Shown here: piece after piece, positions 46,033-57,680 of the stretch | How the letters are laid out: each line of letters begins with the position of its first letter | Numbering within the stretch: position 1 is the first letter of the stretch | From: Xylaria sp. FL1777 | Taxonomy: Eukaryota; Ascomycota; Sordariomycetes; Xylariales; Xylariaceae | Reading direction: 5' to 3' | Length of the DNA stretch: 64,000 nt | Assembly (NCBI GenBank): GCA_022578965.1 | Contig: MU400530.1 | Coordinates: 1 to 64,000, forward strand | Program-made: the position numbers and the translations under genes | The notes under the pieces: model-generated | Databases searched by the model: none | What the model saw: the letters and a program-made list of their open reading frames with translations, nothing else | Told to the model about the DNA's origin: nothing

Positions 46033-48979
46033 TGGGGCAGTTGGGGGAGTTGGTCGCACAGAGGCTGCGCGTCGGTCAACCGCATCAGGCGGGAGGGAAG
46101 TCTGGAGATGGGGGTTCAAGTTGTGCTTCGATAGTTTCTGCAGGCAAGCGAGCGAGTGGTAGAGACGCGGCACAGAGGCAGAAGCGGTCGAGGCGGCGTT
46201 GTTGCCGTTGTCGAGTGGTTCGGCAGCAACCAAGCAAGCCGCGATGTGCGTATGCGCTGTGCTATATGCTGTGTCTATGTGCTGTGCGCTGCGGTGCGCT
46301 ACTGCTGCGGAACGTCGATCGATCGATCAAGGACAAGGACGAGGTCGAGGTCGAGGTCGTATTGCTAGCTGACAACCACTCTGCACCCGTGAGCCTCCAA
46401 TGGATTCGTGGGTCAACTCTCACTTGCGTGTGTCATTGACGGAATTCGACTGTTCTATGGCACCGGCCCCTTTTTATGATATTCGGCCACTCGGACTGTA
46501 TTCTTCTCGTATTTCAATTGATGCCGATTATGGTCTCTGGCACACCGGATGGCCGTAGCCGGACAAGGGGACGTGATGGTTGATATGCTGGGATAACGTC
46601 ACACTTCCGCGATTAAAAATGCCAAGGGAAATTATTTTTTACTCCTGCTCGACGAGGGTATCGGAACTGAACGAAGAGTGATGCCGAAAGTCAGAGGGCC
46701 GACGCTAGTTTGGCTGGTGAGGTGGATTAGGAGGTAGGTAAGTTGGGGAGAGATTAAGCTAGAGTTGGTGTCTGTTAGCAGCCGAAGTCTAAAGACGGGC
46801 GCACAATAGGGTGTATTGGCGCAAACTGTAAATGAGGATCACGAGTTGGTTTGTGGTTCTACTTCAGGTTTGTTGGTATCGCGTACCGTAGTACTAGCGC
46901 AATACCTCGGCCAGCATATATGCAGTGTACCTTATGGGGAAGTACCTTGTGTATGAGTAGGTATCTTTAAAGGGTACTTGCAGCAGTCTATTGCCGGTAG
47001 GTATACAACGCTGTGTATGGTTACCACTTCCATACCTATAGTAAAGTCTATACAACAGCAGCAATAACATGCATGCACAACACTACTATAGCCTTATCCT
47101 TGTCTTGTCAAGCACTATAGGTACTTAAGGAGCCATAAGCATATATAGAAAGAGGGGAAAGAGTTCACTACTCTGTGTGTTTCTTACTGCGCCTTTTGTA
47201 CCAACTTGATATAAAACCTGCACTTACAGAGATAATTCTTGGATAGCACAGACCATCAGATAGATAAGTACCTGCAGGAATCTGGGATCTGTACCTGGGT
47301 ACGACTAATCTGCGAAAGGAGAAAATATGGGTCTGACGTGTTCAATGGCGCAAACACCCCCTGAAATTATGGGTATTTTACCTGGATCGGGCAATTTTCG
47401 TTGATCTACTCTCATCTACTAGTACAGCTCGTAGATAGACTTTGTCCTAAAGCGCTTGCTTCCATACCTAGTCTAGACTAGCTAGAACTCCCAAATTTCA
47501 CACTATGTACGCACTAGACATCTTATTGAAAACAAGCAAGAAACCTAACATCCATAATCATGGTATACCTACTACTTGAGATAAAATGATCAACTGGTAG
47601 TCTAAAGTACCAGGAATATATATAAGTGTACAGACATTAATGCCACAAGTTATTATTAACAAGTATTTATGCTAGCAGTTGGAGTGATTTTATTAGTACT
47701 AAGCTTTACTGCAACAGATGTCCACATACTGTATGTTAAAGCCTATTCTTATTCCCATGGCTTGTTTTCCTACATAAAACTTAGTATGAAATCAAATTTA
47801 TTAAGAATTCATTCTTGATATTACTCAGCTTGTGGTAAGATCACATGCATATGCCTTATGTCGCAGATATTTTTGTTTTCCCTTCTTATGTTCTTACCAA
47901 GACGTGATGATGTCTCAAATGCAAGCCACAGCAAGCCTTAAAGATCAACATCACCGTGACATATCTTCCTCCCTCCAGCTAGGTAGGTAGTTCACTGCAG
48001 CTGGCTGCTACGTCCCATGCCTACCTGGTTGTGTTTTGAACCTTATGAAGTCATAGTGGCTTCTATTATCTAATGAGCTCCCGATACGCACTCGTTCGTG
48101 CTATATCCCCTGACCTGACATTTTGAGTCTCAGATCCTTAGATCAGGAACAAGACATATCATTATCACACGACCTATTGTCAGATCTTACCGCTGTTAGT
48201 AATCCTCCCGCAATTAATACAGAGCTTTAGCAGTACCGTCACCTTTCCACAGCAAAAGGAGTCAGCAGAAGCCAGTCCCGCCGTCAGCAGAATGACGACG
48301 ACTAGTAGCAACTCTTCAGTATACCATAGATGCGTCATATATGTGTTGCATTGCTTTCAACTGATGTTTCTATATTAAACTTAAGATGTGCAGCAGCATC
48401 GCATACGAAACTCTCCTCTCGACAGCTACCTTAATAGACTTCCTGACCAACATCGAAATACTTAGATAAAGATGTAACCAAACCAAGCCAGCATTCTTCA
48501 TTCCTAGATATCTCTATGGGTTCTTCCACATAGCTCATGGTCTTTTTTTTTTCTAATGATGACCTATCAGATACGCAAGAATATATATTTTATGCAAACA
48601 TGAGATAATATATCGAGGTAGTAAATCTATCTACGACTAATAGCATCCTCTTCGATTAGATGACTCGCGATCGAAGCAACAAGCTCGTATTTCCTCTGCA
48701 ATCCGAGGTTGGAGCTCGCAAGAAGTCCCAATTTAGGTCTGCTAAAGCTACTTGGTCGGGTAAACTTAACCGTTTGTATTAACTACGGACACCTAGAACC
48801 TAGGCGCGACCGAACGCAGGAAAGTTGTAGCGAGTGTATACCTGACACAAACGTACTGTATGCAAGGAAAGGGTACATCACAAAGGAGAGGCGGCTTTCA
48901 GGATTTTGATGACAACTGTACTCGAACCACAGTTTCTTACACGATTTTTACCCGCAAGATTCTTTCGCCGAATACCCCA
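46033..48979. other. Long gene-free region and DOCK promoter
   Basis: About 2.9 kb. Near the DOCK start it has GATC repeats (46315-46328) and a GAGGTC hexamer repeat (about 46340-46357). GTAGGTA tracts recur at 46733, 46955, 46998 and 47983. It is AT-rich beyond 47400. No gene is supported. Confidence 0.5.
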
Positions 48980-51367
48980 TCATGGTGCCGTCGACACATA
49001 TCCCGAGTCTGATGACACCTTATCTGCGCCATATCCATCCAAACCACCGTCTGCGTTGAACTGGGGATTGTAGTCGAAGAGACCAAGTTCTCCGCCAAAG
49101 ACCCAGTCAGGGTCATCTAGCAAGTAGTTGATGTCGATTTGAGGCTCGAAAGGTTGGCCCAATGACGGCACATGAGGCTCTTCGAATGACGTCAAGCCCG
49201 GTGTCGTCGCCCTTGACGCTGTCTGGGGTGTCGTCGTCGAAGACCCTTCGTCCTGAGACATGTCGTTCCTGAAGAAGTCAACAAGGCAATTACGGATGAT
49301 ATCGTTGATGCCATGCAGCATTTCAACTTCGACTTTTTCGAATTTCCTCTCCACTCGCTGTCTAACGAGCCGTGGAAGCTCCTTCTTGATGCGCTTCTCC
49401 ACGCGCTTGTAGCGTTCGAAATTCTTGGAGTGTGTGGCAGTTTCGTCATAATCGGGATCTTCAATCGCGTCAGTATTCTCTCACTAGGTAAAGTGTGTGT
49501 GTATTTTGGGTCAACGTACATGGGCTTGGAATAGCGTTGCGATCTGCGTCAGGGAATAGGAGCAAGTAGATTTCGTTCCATCGCTGTGTCTCCGTTTGGC
49601 CCGAGTTGGGCCTCTTCCTCTCTCGAAGCTTTCTTTCCGTGTCCTGATCAATGCCTTCCTCCGGAGCTACATGTGATTTCTTACAGGGGTCATCAGCACG
49701 CAGATGTGCTTGGAGTTCTTTGTCGTCCCCAAAACGGCAATTGCACCGAGGGCAGTTGTGTTTTGGCAACAGATGAACACGGTACAAATGCTCCCTAAGT
49801 CATTTTCATCAACCAGGTATCAATGCAATTCTTTTTTTTTTTTTTTCAAATAGAACTTACTTGAGTCGATGGATTGACTTCCAGCCTCCCTTCGTACAGA
49901 GCTCTTTCTTGTGTGCTTTGGGGTTGTGCTTGTGAAAGGGGCAAGCTAGCTTTACTTCTTCAGGATCGGTGTCTTCAATAATAGTTAGCGTTTGCAGTTA
50001 CAAAGAGCCTCGAAGAATTTGGACAACCTTTCCACCTGATACTTCCAAAACAAAATATAGGTGGGCTTGAAAAGATCGCTTACCCTTCTTAGCACGCTTG
50101 TTCCCTCCTCTATCCTGCCCATTGTCATCACCTCCAGAGAAGTCATCTGCATTATTATCATCACTAAACTGGCGCTTCTGTCGGTTGCTCGCTCCTCCAG
50201 ACTTTTTCTCGCCCATCTCCCGACCCTGGGAATTGGTGTTGCGGGTCCCCGTGCCCGCGCCGTCCGAGGCTTCGGAAGCTTGAATCGTGTAAGAAATGAT
50301 CGCGAGCCTCTTGTCCAGCCACCGCTGGAAGCCAGCTAATACCTGTTCGACAGCGACCTCTTTCCTGCGGGTAATGTATTCTTCTGCCGTCAGAATTCTC
50401 TCCCCTTCCCGGTCTCGTCGGCCGTGTCTGGATCGTTGAGTTGAGATCGCCTCTTTATTTCGCTCCACTGCAAGTTTAGGGTCAATTACTGCCCATCCAA
50501 GCGTGGTCTACAACAAGTTCAAGTCCTTAGGAGGCCTCCGGAATGTAATTCTCAACTAAAACAGGAGCTTTATACTCTAAAACTATTAAAGGAGAAGCCA
50601 CACGACTCTGAGAAATCACTTACTAGAATCGGTATTTCTAGCAAGTCCGCGATCAGATGAACTTCCCTGATCTCGCCTGACGTACGCTCGGTTCAAATTT
50701 TCCTCGCATACGTCAAATTCTCTCAGGCATGGCCCGCGGCCACCCGAGTCTCGCGCAACCTATACAGTCGTGAGTTCGCGATTGCTTAATTCATTTCGGG
50801 TTCAGAACATCTCGTGATCGTACCACAGTCGAGATGGCCTTCGTTCTCGAACTAACCGGAGAGGAAACTACGTTCTTTCCAGCGGCCAATTGCTTGACCA
50901 TGCTTCGCTTGAGGCTATGGATTCGACGTTTGATAACTGCAGTTTCTGGAGTCAGTACTTCATTCTCATACTCAGGTTGATGTTAGGCCAGATAGAAGAA
51001 GATATGGCTTCATAATGCACTTAACTCGTCTTCTCCCACTTAGCCGCAAGCTGTGCTGTTGTCTTGTCCCACTGCAAAGCTCAGAGTTAGTTATCATCAC
51101 TATTCTGAGCACATTTTTAAAATACTTCTAGTATGTAAAAAGCTCCTACAACGTAGCTCTAACTGACAAAGAACTCTTCATCCCCTAAAATGACCAAGCG
51201 GCAAGGCAATGACTACTTACGAAACTGCAGTTGAGTCCGCCAAGTCTGGTCAGTTGCACGTTTGAGGTAAGACTGTTGTGATAATCCCGGGGTGTCCAAG
51301 TGGACGTGATTTGTGGCAATCGAGGAGAATCGTACGTAATCAGTATATTGCGTGGTCTTTGAAGCAT
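48980..51367 (-). CDS. Fungal C2H2-like zinc-finger protein, putative regulator
   Basis: Eight exons: 51367-51221, 51071-51026, 50936-50824, 50759-50624, 50467-50084, 49972-49861, 49794-49520 and 49458-48980. They total 1692 nt, 563 residues. The core is certain: LACPFHKHNPKAHKKELC, GGWKSIHRLKEHLYRVHLLP, CPRCNCRFGDDKELQAHLR and ERYKRVEKRIKKELPRLV, the signature of a large fungal family of C2H2-type domain proteins. A basic, nuclear-localisation-like stretch (GGNKRAKK) precedes the fingers. The tail is acidic with aromatic residues (DDPDWVFGGELGLFDYNP), like an activation region. The first four exons lack a recognised domain, but phases and splice sites agree. The real start could lie further downstream. 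An intron between exons 6 and 7 has a 16-base homopolymer. Targets unknown. Confidence 0.8.
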
Positions 51368-52486
51368 CTCTGAGACGGGAGGGAATGCATCAACGAGATT
51401 AGCAAAACTCCTAGTCTAGTTCACGGCCTAGTTCTAGGAATAGCTTTGAGTCATCACGGTGAATTCGCTGCGGATCTGAGGAATTCTTGAATCTTGGGGA
51501 CATGCAGTCTGGAGGGGGTGGTGATTGTGGTGCACGCAGAGTCCTTTGATGGAGATCCCAAACGGTAACCACCAGAGTGAATTGGGCAAAATTATACGCA
51601 ATACTCCTTAAAAGACGTCAAATCAAAGCAGATGGGCTCAAAAAACAATCAATGATGCGAAAAAAAGTAACCTATGAACGTAGTGAAGGTAGGTTGCTCG
51701 CGCAGATATTTATATTGCCCCTCACTATCGGTTTGCGCAACGGCGCAAATCCCAGTTGGAGGGGGTGCTCGCGCAAAGCAGACGGACGCGCAGACACCCC
51801 AGATACATAGTACATCGCGCTGGCATGCCGAGAGATACGCATGACCGCTGCTCCGGGGTCATAGGCGGATTCCTGCCAATCAAGCATGCAGCGGGAGAAC
51901 GCCAGTGGAAGCAGGCTGTCAGACTTGCGCGGGATGGAGACTTACCCGAGTCGGACATAGGTGACCGATATCGCGCCGGTGTAGATATTGCGCTTGAGCA
52001 TTTGTCACTGGTCCGTTCCGTCGACTTGTGCGCGTTGCGGTTTGACATATACGACCGAGCCCACACTCTGTAAGGCCCGACATACGTTCCCAGATGAAGC
52101 CGTCGCGAGTGTCGAGACGCCGTGTCGGGCACCTGAATGACGTCAAAGATTGAGGCTGAAACTTAGTCTTATATATCCCTTCAAGTTCTGCTCATGGGGG
52201 CACAACGCAGGCGCGAAGCGAAGCGGGCGAAGGCTTTCGATATATCGCGTGGGCGCGGGGTTACGACTCGGTCGACCTATATAGATAAGGGTCCTTAGGG
52301 CTGAAGATCATGGCTCTGTAGCAGCAGTACCGAGGTTTCATTAGCATTCAGTGAAAACTAAGAAACGCTGTCACGATCTCGGCAGACGGAAGACTTCAAC
52401 AACACTGAACCAGAACCGAAGCAGTCTTAAATAATTATTCCCTATTGCTCGGACTGGTATTCTGACAGCACCGGACTGCTGAAAAG
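51368..52486. other. Intergenic region with a GC-rich patch
   Basis: About 1.1 kb. The stretch 51690-52140 is richer in GC and CpG than its surroundings and holds open frames on both strands (51825-52073 plus, 82 codons from ATG; 51725-52132 minus). Neither has a known domain. An 8-bp palindrome TGACGTCA, a CRE-type bZIP site, is at 52138-52145. No gene is firmly supported. Confidence 0.4.
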
Positions 52487-52797
52487 ATGCCTGGTCTAGC
52501 GGATATAGCACAGCAGGCTGCTGCTTCAAAGTATGTGTTGCTGAACAAGCAAGATGAGGTCGAACCACTGAAGCTAACACCGGCCATAGAAAGCCCCAGC
52601 CAGAGATGCTCAGAGACTATCTCGCCCGGGCCCCCATCACGACTACCGAGAGGCTCGTTGCTCAAGGCGTTGATATTTCAAGCATGACTCCGGCTGAGAA
52701 GCTATGCTTTATGGAAACGTATATCAACCAGCTCGTGAAGCAGGCGAAGGGAGGCGACAGTCACCGGGGGTCAACCAGTTCGACGTCATCTTTGTAA
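52487..52797 (+). CDS. Small two-exon protein, 83 residues, unknown
   Basis: Exon 1 is 52487-52530 and exon 2 is 52590-52797. The 59-bp intron has a GTATGT donor, a GCTAAC branch site and a CATAG acceptor, an unusually good fungal intron for a chance event. The product begins MPGLADIAQQAAASKKPQPEM and continues with LRDYLARAPITTTERLVAQG, then KLCFMETYINQLVKQAK, and ends in a Ser/Thr-rich tail. It looks alpha-helical and soluble, without signal peptide or membrane segment. I do not recognise a family. Without the intron the frame breaks soon after exon 1. Confidence 0.6.
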
Positions 52798-54006
52798 ATG
52801 ATTGGTCTGGATAGAAGACACACAACAAGGGGCATATAAGGATCAGGCGCGGTCAGTGCACTATTGGAGAACGGTGTTGGAGTGTAAAATACATGTTTAA
52901 GAATCCGGAGCAGGACGAAGAAGAGAGGTGGAATGGGCTACCTAGACAGGAGGAGCAGTATTCTTTCTTATATACCTGGGATCATCTGCAGGATTCCACA
53001 TTATTCATAGGTAACTACGCATTTCATACAACGCTGCATCTTTCCAGAATCATATGCACGACGAGCAGGCAGGCATATTCAACGAAGCAAGGCAGCAGGA
53101 TAACACGTCGGTGAGTCTGGCCAATGAACTGCCCGTGAGTTACGTGGAAGTTCATGCTCGACATGTTATGAGTTGGGCACCAACACACAGCTCCACTCCA
53201 GCGGATCAAAGACATGCACGATTATCTTGAAATGTCTTGCCTTGATCGTACATCTCAACCGTAAATCGACCTACCTGGATGGAGGTATATTTCTTCAATT
53301 CAAGTCATGCATGGCTAGTGTAGAAATGAGGATGCAAGGGATGAACAGGGAGGTAGCCTCGAGAATTTAAACCACCTATTATGGAAACAGGGATCCATGA
53401 TGCATGCGAGACATTGGATAAAGCTTGCGCAGCTATGTCAGTAATAGGAAGATAAAACTTCAAACTTGAATAGTACATGATCAACGTAGCCACAGTGAGT
53501 GACCCGTGTACTGTTGAGAGCGGTCCGAATGTACTGGAGGCTCAATAAAGCTATGTATTACACGCCACAGCAAAGAAGCTTTCTACACGATGAAGTACAA
53601 AGTGTGAAGCGCAGTCTAACCCGGGCCAGTGACTAACACGGAAGCTTCATATTCCCCCCCCTTTACCTTACAATGCAAAAACCTACTCGTGGCCAGCACT
53701 CTTATTGGGAGCTCTAACCTGAGCCACCAAGAGAACTAAGAGGGTTGTGTAGTCCTCAAGAAGCGGCAGCGTATGCCAGTGCGCGCGAAATAATTGTAAG
53801 CTACGTACTGCAGGCCTCTTGTGTCCTAAATCTATCATAAACAGACTTCTATCTAGACTTTCACACCAAGAATATCGCCAAACCATGATATTCTATTGCC
53901 AGAAGGGCAGCCCCATTACGTGACAGGCTGTCAGCACGTTCTATATTTAAATGCGACTCGACTAGTCGAACCTTACGTGTAAGGCTTACGTGTAAGGGCT
54001 TAGGAA
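52798..54006. other. Intergenic region
   Basis: About 1.2 kb of sequence without a supported gene. Near the UFD2 3' end it has a 12-bp perfect palindrome TCGACTAGTCGA (53958-53969) and two tandem 13-mers CTTACGTGTAAGG (53972-53997). Confidence 0.5.
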
Positions 54007-57000
54007 TCAGCCACCACTCGTATCCATCGCGTCGTCTGAGGGTTTCGCATTTCCCTTTGCGCGTGCTATACGCTCGGCTTTCCAAGCTTCAATCTGTTTG
54101 CGCAGGTCATCTGCCGGTACGACGTCGTCAATAGTCATCTGGACGTTTGAAAATGGGTCCTTTGGGGTTGATAGAAGTTGTTGCACGATTGTAGACCGAT
54201 CCATGATGTGTCGCGATGGTAGGATAACTGGGTCGGTCATCAGGTCACCCATAATGGGATCTTCAAATTCTGGAGGTATTTCGCCTAGATCAAGTTCGGC
54301 TTGATCCAGCTCGTCCTTGGTTTCAGCTATCCTTTTTCTGAGGTCATTCCATGCAATGACCATCTCGGGAGGCTTTCCAAGGCTGTGCTGAAGCAGTTGG
54401 GACGCCGCCTCAAAATTGGATGGTTTGTACGAGCGACCATCAGAAGCAACGGCTTTAACGAAATCGGGTTTCGAGCCGAGATTCAGATAAACGTCGATGA
54501 AATCAGACAGTAATGTCTTGGGATCAAAATGATATTTCTTGGCATCCTCAACTTTAAGTTGACCACGTTTGGGACCAACCAATGATTCAAGATTGTAGTT
54601 CAGCATACCAGCTAACCGTACAACAATCTCAGGCATGGTGAAGGAATCCCGGAGTGTCTCGGTAAATAGTTTCATCATCCCCATTGTGTCGTTCACCAGC
54701 TGCATCCACGATTGACACTGCTGTTCGGCTTGTTCTAAATCTGTTTTGATTTTATCAAGTTCCTCTGGCGATAGTCCCTGACTTTGGAGCTGTTTCTGGT
54801 AGTCGTGTATTTTGACGAGTTTTGTCAGAGCTTCGTCTAACAAGTAGGTTGCGTCGTTAAGAAGTAGATTGACGAATTGCACAAAAAATTGGCGATTTAC
54901 CCTAGTATCAATCGTTAGAGGTGGTCAACTCACTGAATTTATTGAACTTACCTGCTTTCTCGACTGAGCTTTTCTTTGTACACGTTATTAGGCCATATAG
55001 TCTTGATAACCTGGAAGATCTCATAACGAATATTGAACTTGTCGTAGAATGCAGAACTAACACCACTATGTTCACATTCTAATACTTTTAGCGCCGATCA
55101 ATCAAAGAGTGAGGCTTTGTACATACCAATGTAGAACTTCATTAGTGAGTGAAGTAGGTGTTCATTGGCAAAATCTGAGCCTATCAGGGAATCGCCGAGC
55201 ACACCACGGCTCAAGTGGTACATTGGCCATGTTCCGGAGAAGAGCAGCGTAACAAGGGAAGATTTCAGGTAAGGATTTTTTATGTACTCTGATGATCGTA
55301 GGAAGGTGATGCATAGAGTAATTATTTCATCTCCAATTGCCGACATCAAAATATTGGGCAAGAAACTGGCCTATAATTAGTTGCTGGTCAACCAAGTAAT
55401 ATGAGCTACGTACCGAAAAATAAACTTAAAGTTTTCGACCACGTCTTGAAGAGCATATTCAGGCAGACAGCTAAAAGCTGGGGCTCTGTCTGCAGAGAGC
55501 GGCAGCCTAATCTGCTTGCCTGGTTTATAGTCCGTTTGACTAGCGGTTCGCAAGAGCCATACAGCAACATATCGCATGAACTGTAATGACAAGGTCTGCA
55601 TACCCTGGTCAAGTACAACAGCCTGAATCGCATACTTTAGAGCAATGTACTTTTCCACTGTATTCACAGCAGTTTGAATATGCTGTTTCACTAGGGCAGA
55701 GCGAAAGGGATCCTAGTGGGTTTAGCAAGGGCACTTGTTTCAACAATGGGATGACAGAGTACTTACGTTCTGCACTTTAGGCAATTCTTCCTCCATTTGC
55801 TTGATTGCTTTCTCGACATACTTAATGTCCTTATCCAGATCCTTCAGCTTTGAATTTGTAGCGCCGAGCCCATAGTGGTGTGCTGCTAATGTTAGGAAAA
55901 AGACCTCTGAGATGAAATTTGATGTACCCTCGACCTTGTTGTTGTAGAAAGCCTCCGACGTGGCCTGGTCAGCGTTCAATTTTGTCTCGTCGCTCATGTC
56001 CACACGAGGGCTCCGTCGAAGGTAGTCGAGATCGATCTTGTTTATCTTAGAGAATGTGGTGTCCATAAAAGGTTCACAGAGCTTATCTAGAACCGCAGTC
56101 ACATTTACCATAAAGCCATCTGAGGCGACTTCAGTGGCCTTAACCTGAAGAGCTCGCCTCTTGTGATTAGAATTCAAGCTGAAAGCGAACCAGTCAAGTG
56201 TACTATTCTTGGCAGCCGGGCTAGCGCGGACAAAGGCATTGATGATGCCTATCAAATCACCTTGGTGAGCTTTCAGAGTCATCTGTAACGCTGTCTGAGA
56301 GGACTTGACATGGCCAGGATCAATCGTTCGTGGGCTGGCAAAGTAGGTTTTTGACACCTCAGTTTGAAGAGGGGAGATGCGGAAGAAAGGTCCAAGGATA
56401 GTACCCGTCTCTGTTGCCTTGGCTAATTCCTCCTTAGTCGCACCTTGTTTTAGCTGCACTTGGAAGCTGGGATGTTGTGCAAGCGCATCAAGAAGAGGAG
56501 GGAACCGTGAATAATTCACGAGGCACTATCAATATCAGTACTCGTTACTTGCGATGGCTTTAACCTGGTCTCACGTTGATATAGGGCTTATAATCATCGT
56601 TCATAGTCATTTGAGCCAGTCGACCGCTCATAGTAACTAGTGCCTCCGTAAAGATTGGCGCAATAGTATCATCGTCATTCATGCGTGACACAGCTTCCGT
56701 GAAGAAATCCAAACATAAACCGTCTTCGTTATCGTGGTTACGAAGAAGATAAGGAACTAGTGAGTCATGATCCAGGTCGGCATCCCGACTAGGAACAACG
56801 ATTAGCATAAATAACATCATCAGCATGCGGCATAGATTTTACCCAAAGTATTCCGGCATAGTAAGAGCAAATATACAGTTACTCATGCAAAGACGCTTAG
56901 CCTCGTGCAAGATAGCCTCTCTCTCGGGAGAATGCCGCCGGGAGGGCCTACTCGCCCTCATCACTCGCTTCCAGCAGGGTAATAAGTAGTCAAGGAGCGC

Positions 57001-57680
57001 CGTGTTTCTTGGTACATGTTTCGCGGCCTCGAGAAGGGCGACATCGATAGAGGAAGTGCTGACTTTGACCGGCTCTCCAGCTTGCTCAAGTTCGGCCTTT
57101 AATTCTGGCAGGTAAGTAAGTCTTGTGCCCCGAGCATCAGTCTTCCTTTTCTCGTCAAGTGTGACAAGGAAAACATCGCTAAGCACACGATCTGACCAAT
57201 CCTCCAGGTTCTCCCCGGTTGGAGCATGGACCTTCTTTACAGAAAGGGCTTCTGATGGCTCTGCGTCAACAGCAGTCGTAGGTCTTTTAGTACTACGAAT
57301 ATTACCTGAATCTACAAAGGCACTATCCCCAGATTCGGTTTTCTTCGTTGCAAGTTGAGAAAACGGATTCTTGGGTGAGGAGCTCTTTGGTGCCGGTTTT
57401 GAGGTGATGCGACTCTGTTGACTCTGGGATTGGTTTGAAGGGGACGGCGAGGGGAACGACGATGATTCGGATGCTGGAGCCGGGGTAGGTGATTCGGAAG
57501 CAGGCTTTGGCGTCGAAGGCGCGGCATTCAAGCTGGCTAGCTTCGCAAGCCTCCTCTGGCGCATCTTTTATACTCTTAGTATGGAAGCGCGGGGTGCAAG
57601 GAGCGGTAGGAGAACGGGATTAAAACACATACCTGCTCAGCCGGAGGCAATGTGGGCTCTGGCTGTTCATTTGGATCCAT
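54007..57680 (-). CDS. UFD2: Ubiquitin conjugation factor E4 (U-box)
   Basis: Eight exons: 57680-57633, 57564-56843, 56788-56575, 56525-55767, 55712-55414, 55365-55127, 55078-54952 and 54901-54007. They total 3303 nt, 1100 residues, close to the family length. The start MDPNEQPEPTLPPAEQ|MRQRRLAKL is the conserved Ufd2 opening. A Ser/Pro-rich disordered part runs to about 110. The Ufd2 core of helical repeats follows (PYLLRNHDNEDGLCLDF, NYSRFPPLLDALAQHPSF, EYIKNPYLKSSLVTLLFSG). The U-box is at about 1013-1080 (PIMGDLMTDPVILPSRHIMDR, STPKDPFSNVQMT), followed by a charged tail. Ufd2 extends ubiquitin chains on substrates handled by Cdc48 for proteasomal degradation. All phases agree and the U-box is intact. 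Confidence 0.96.
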
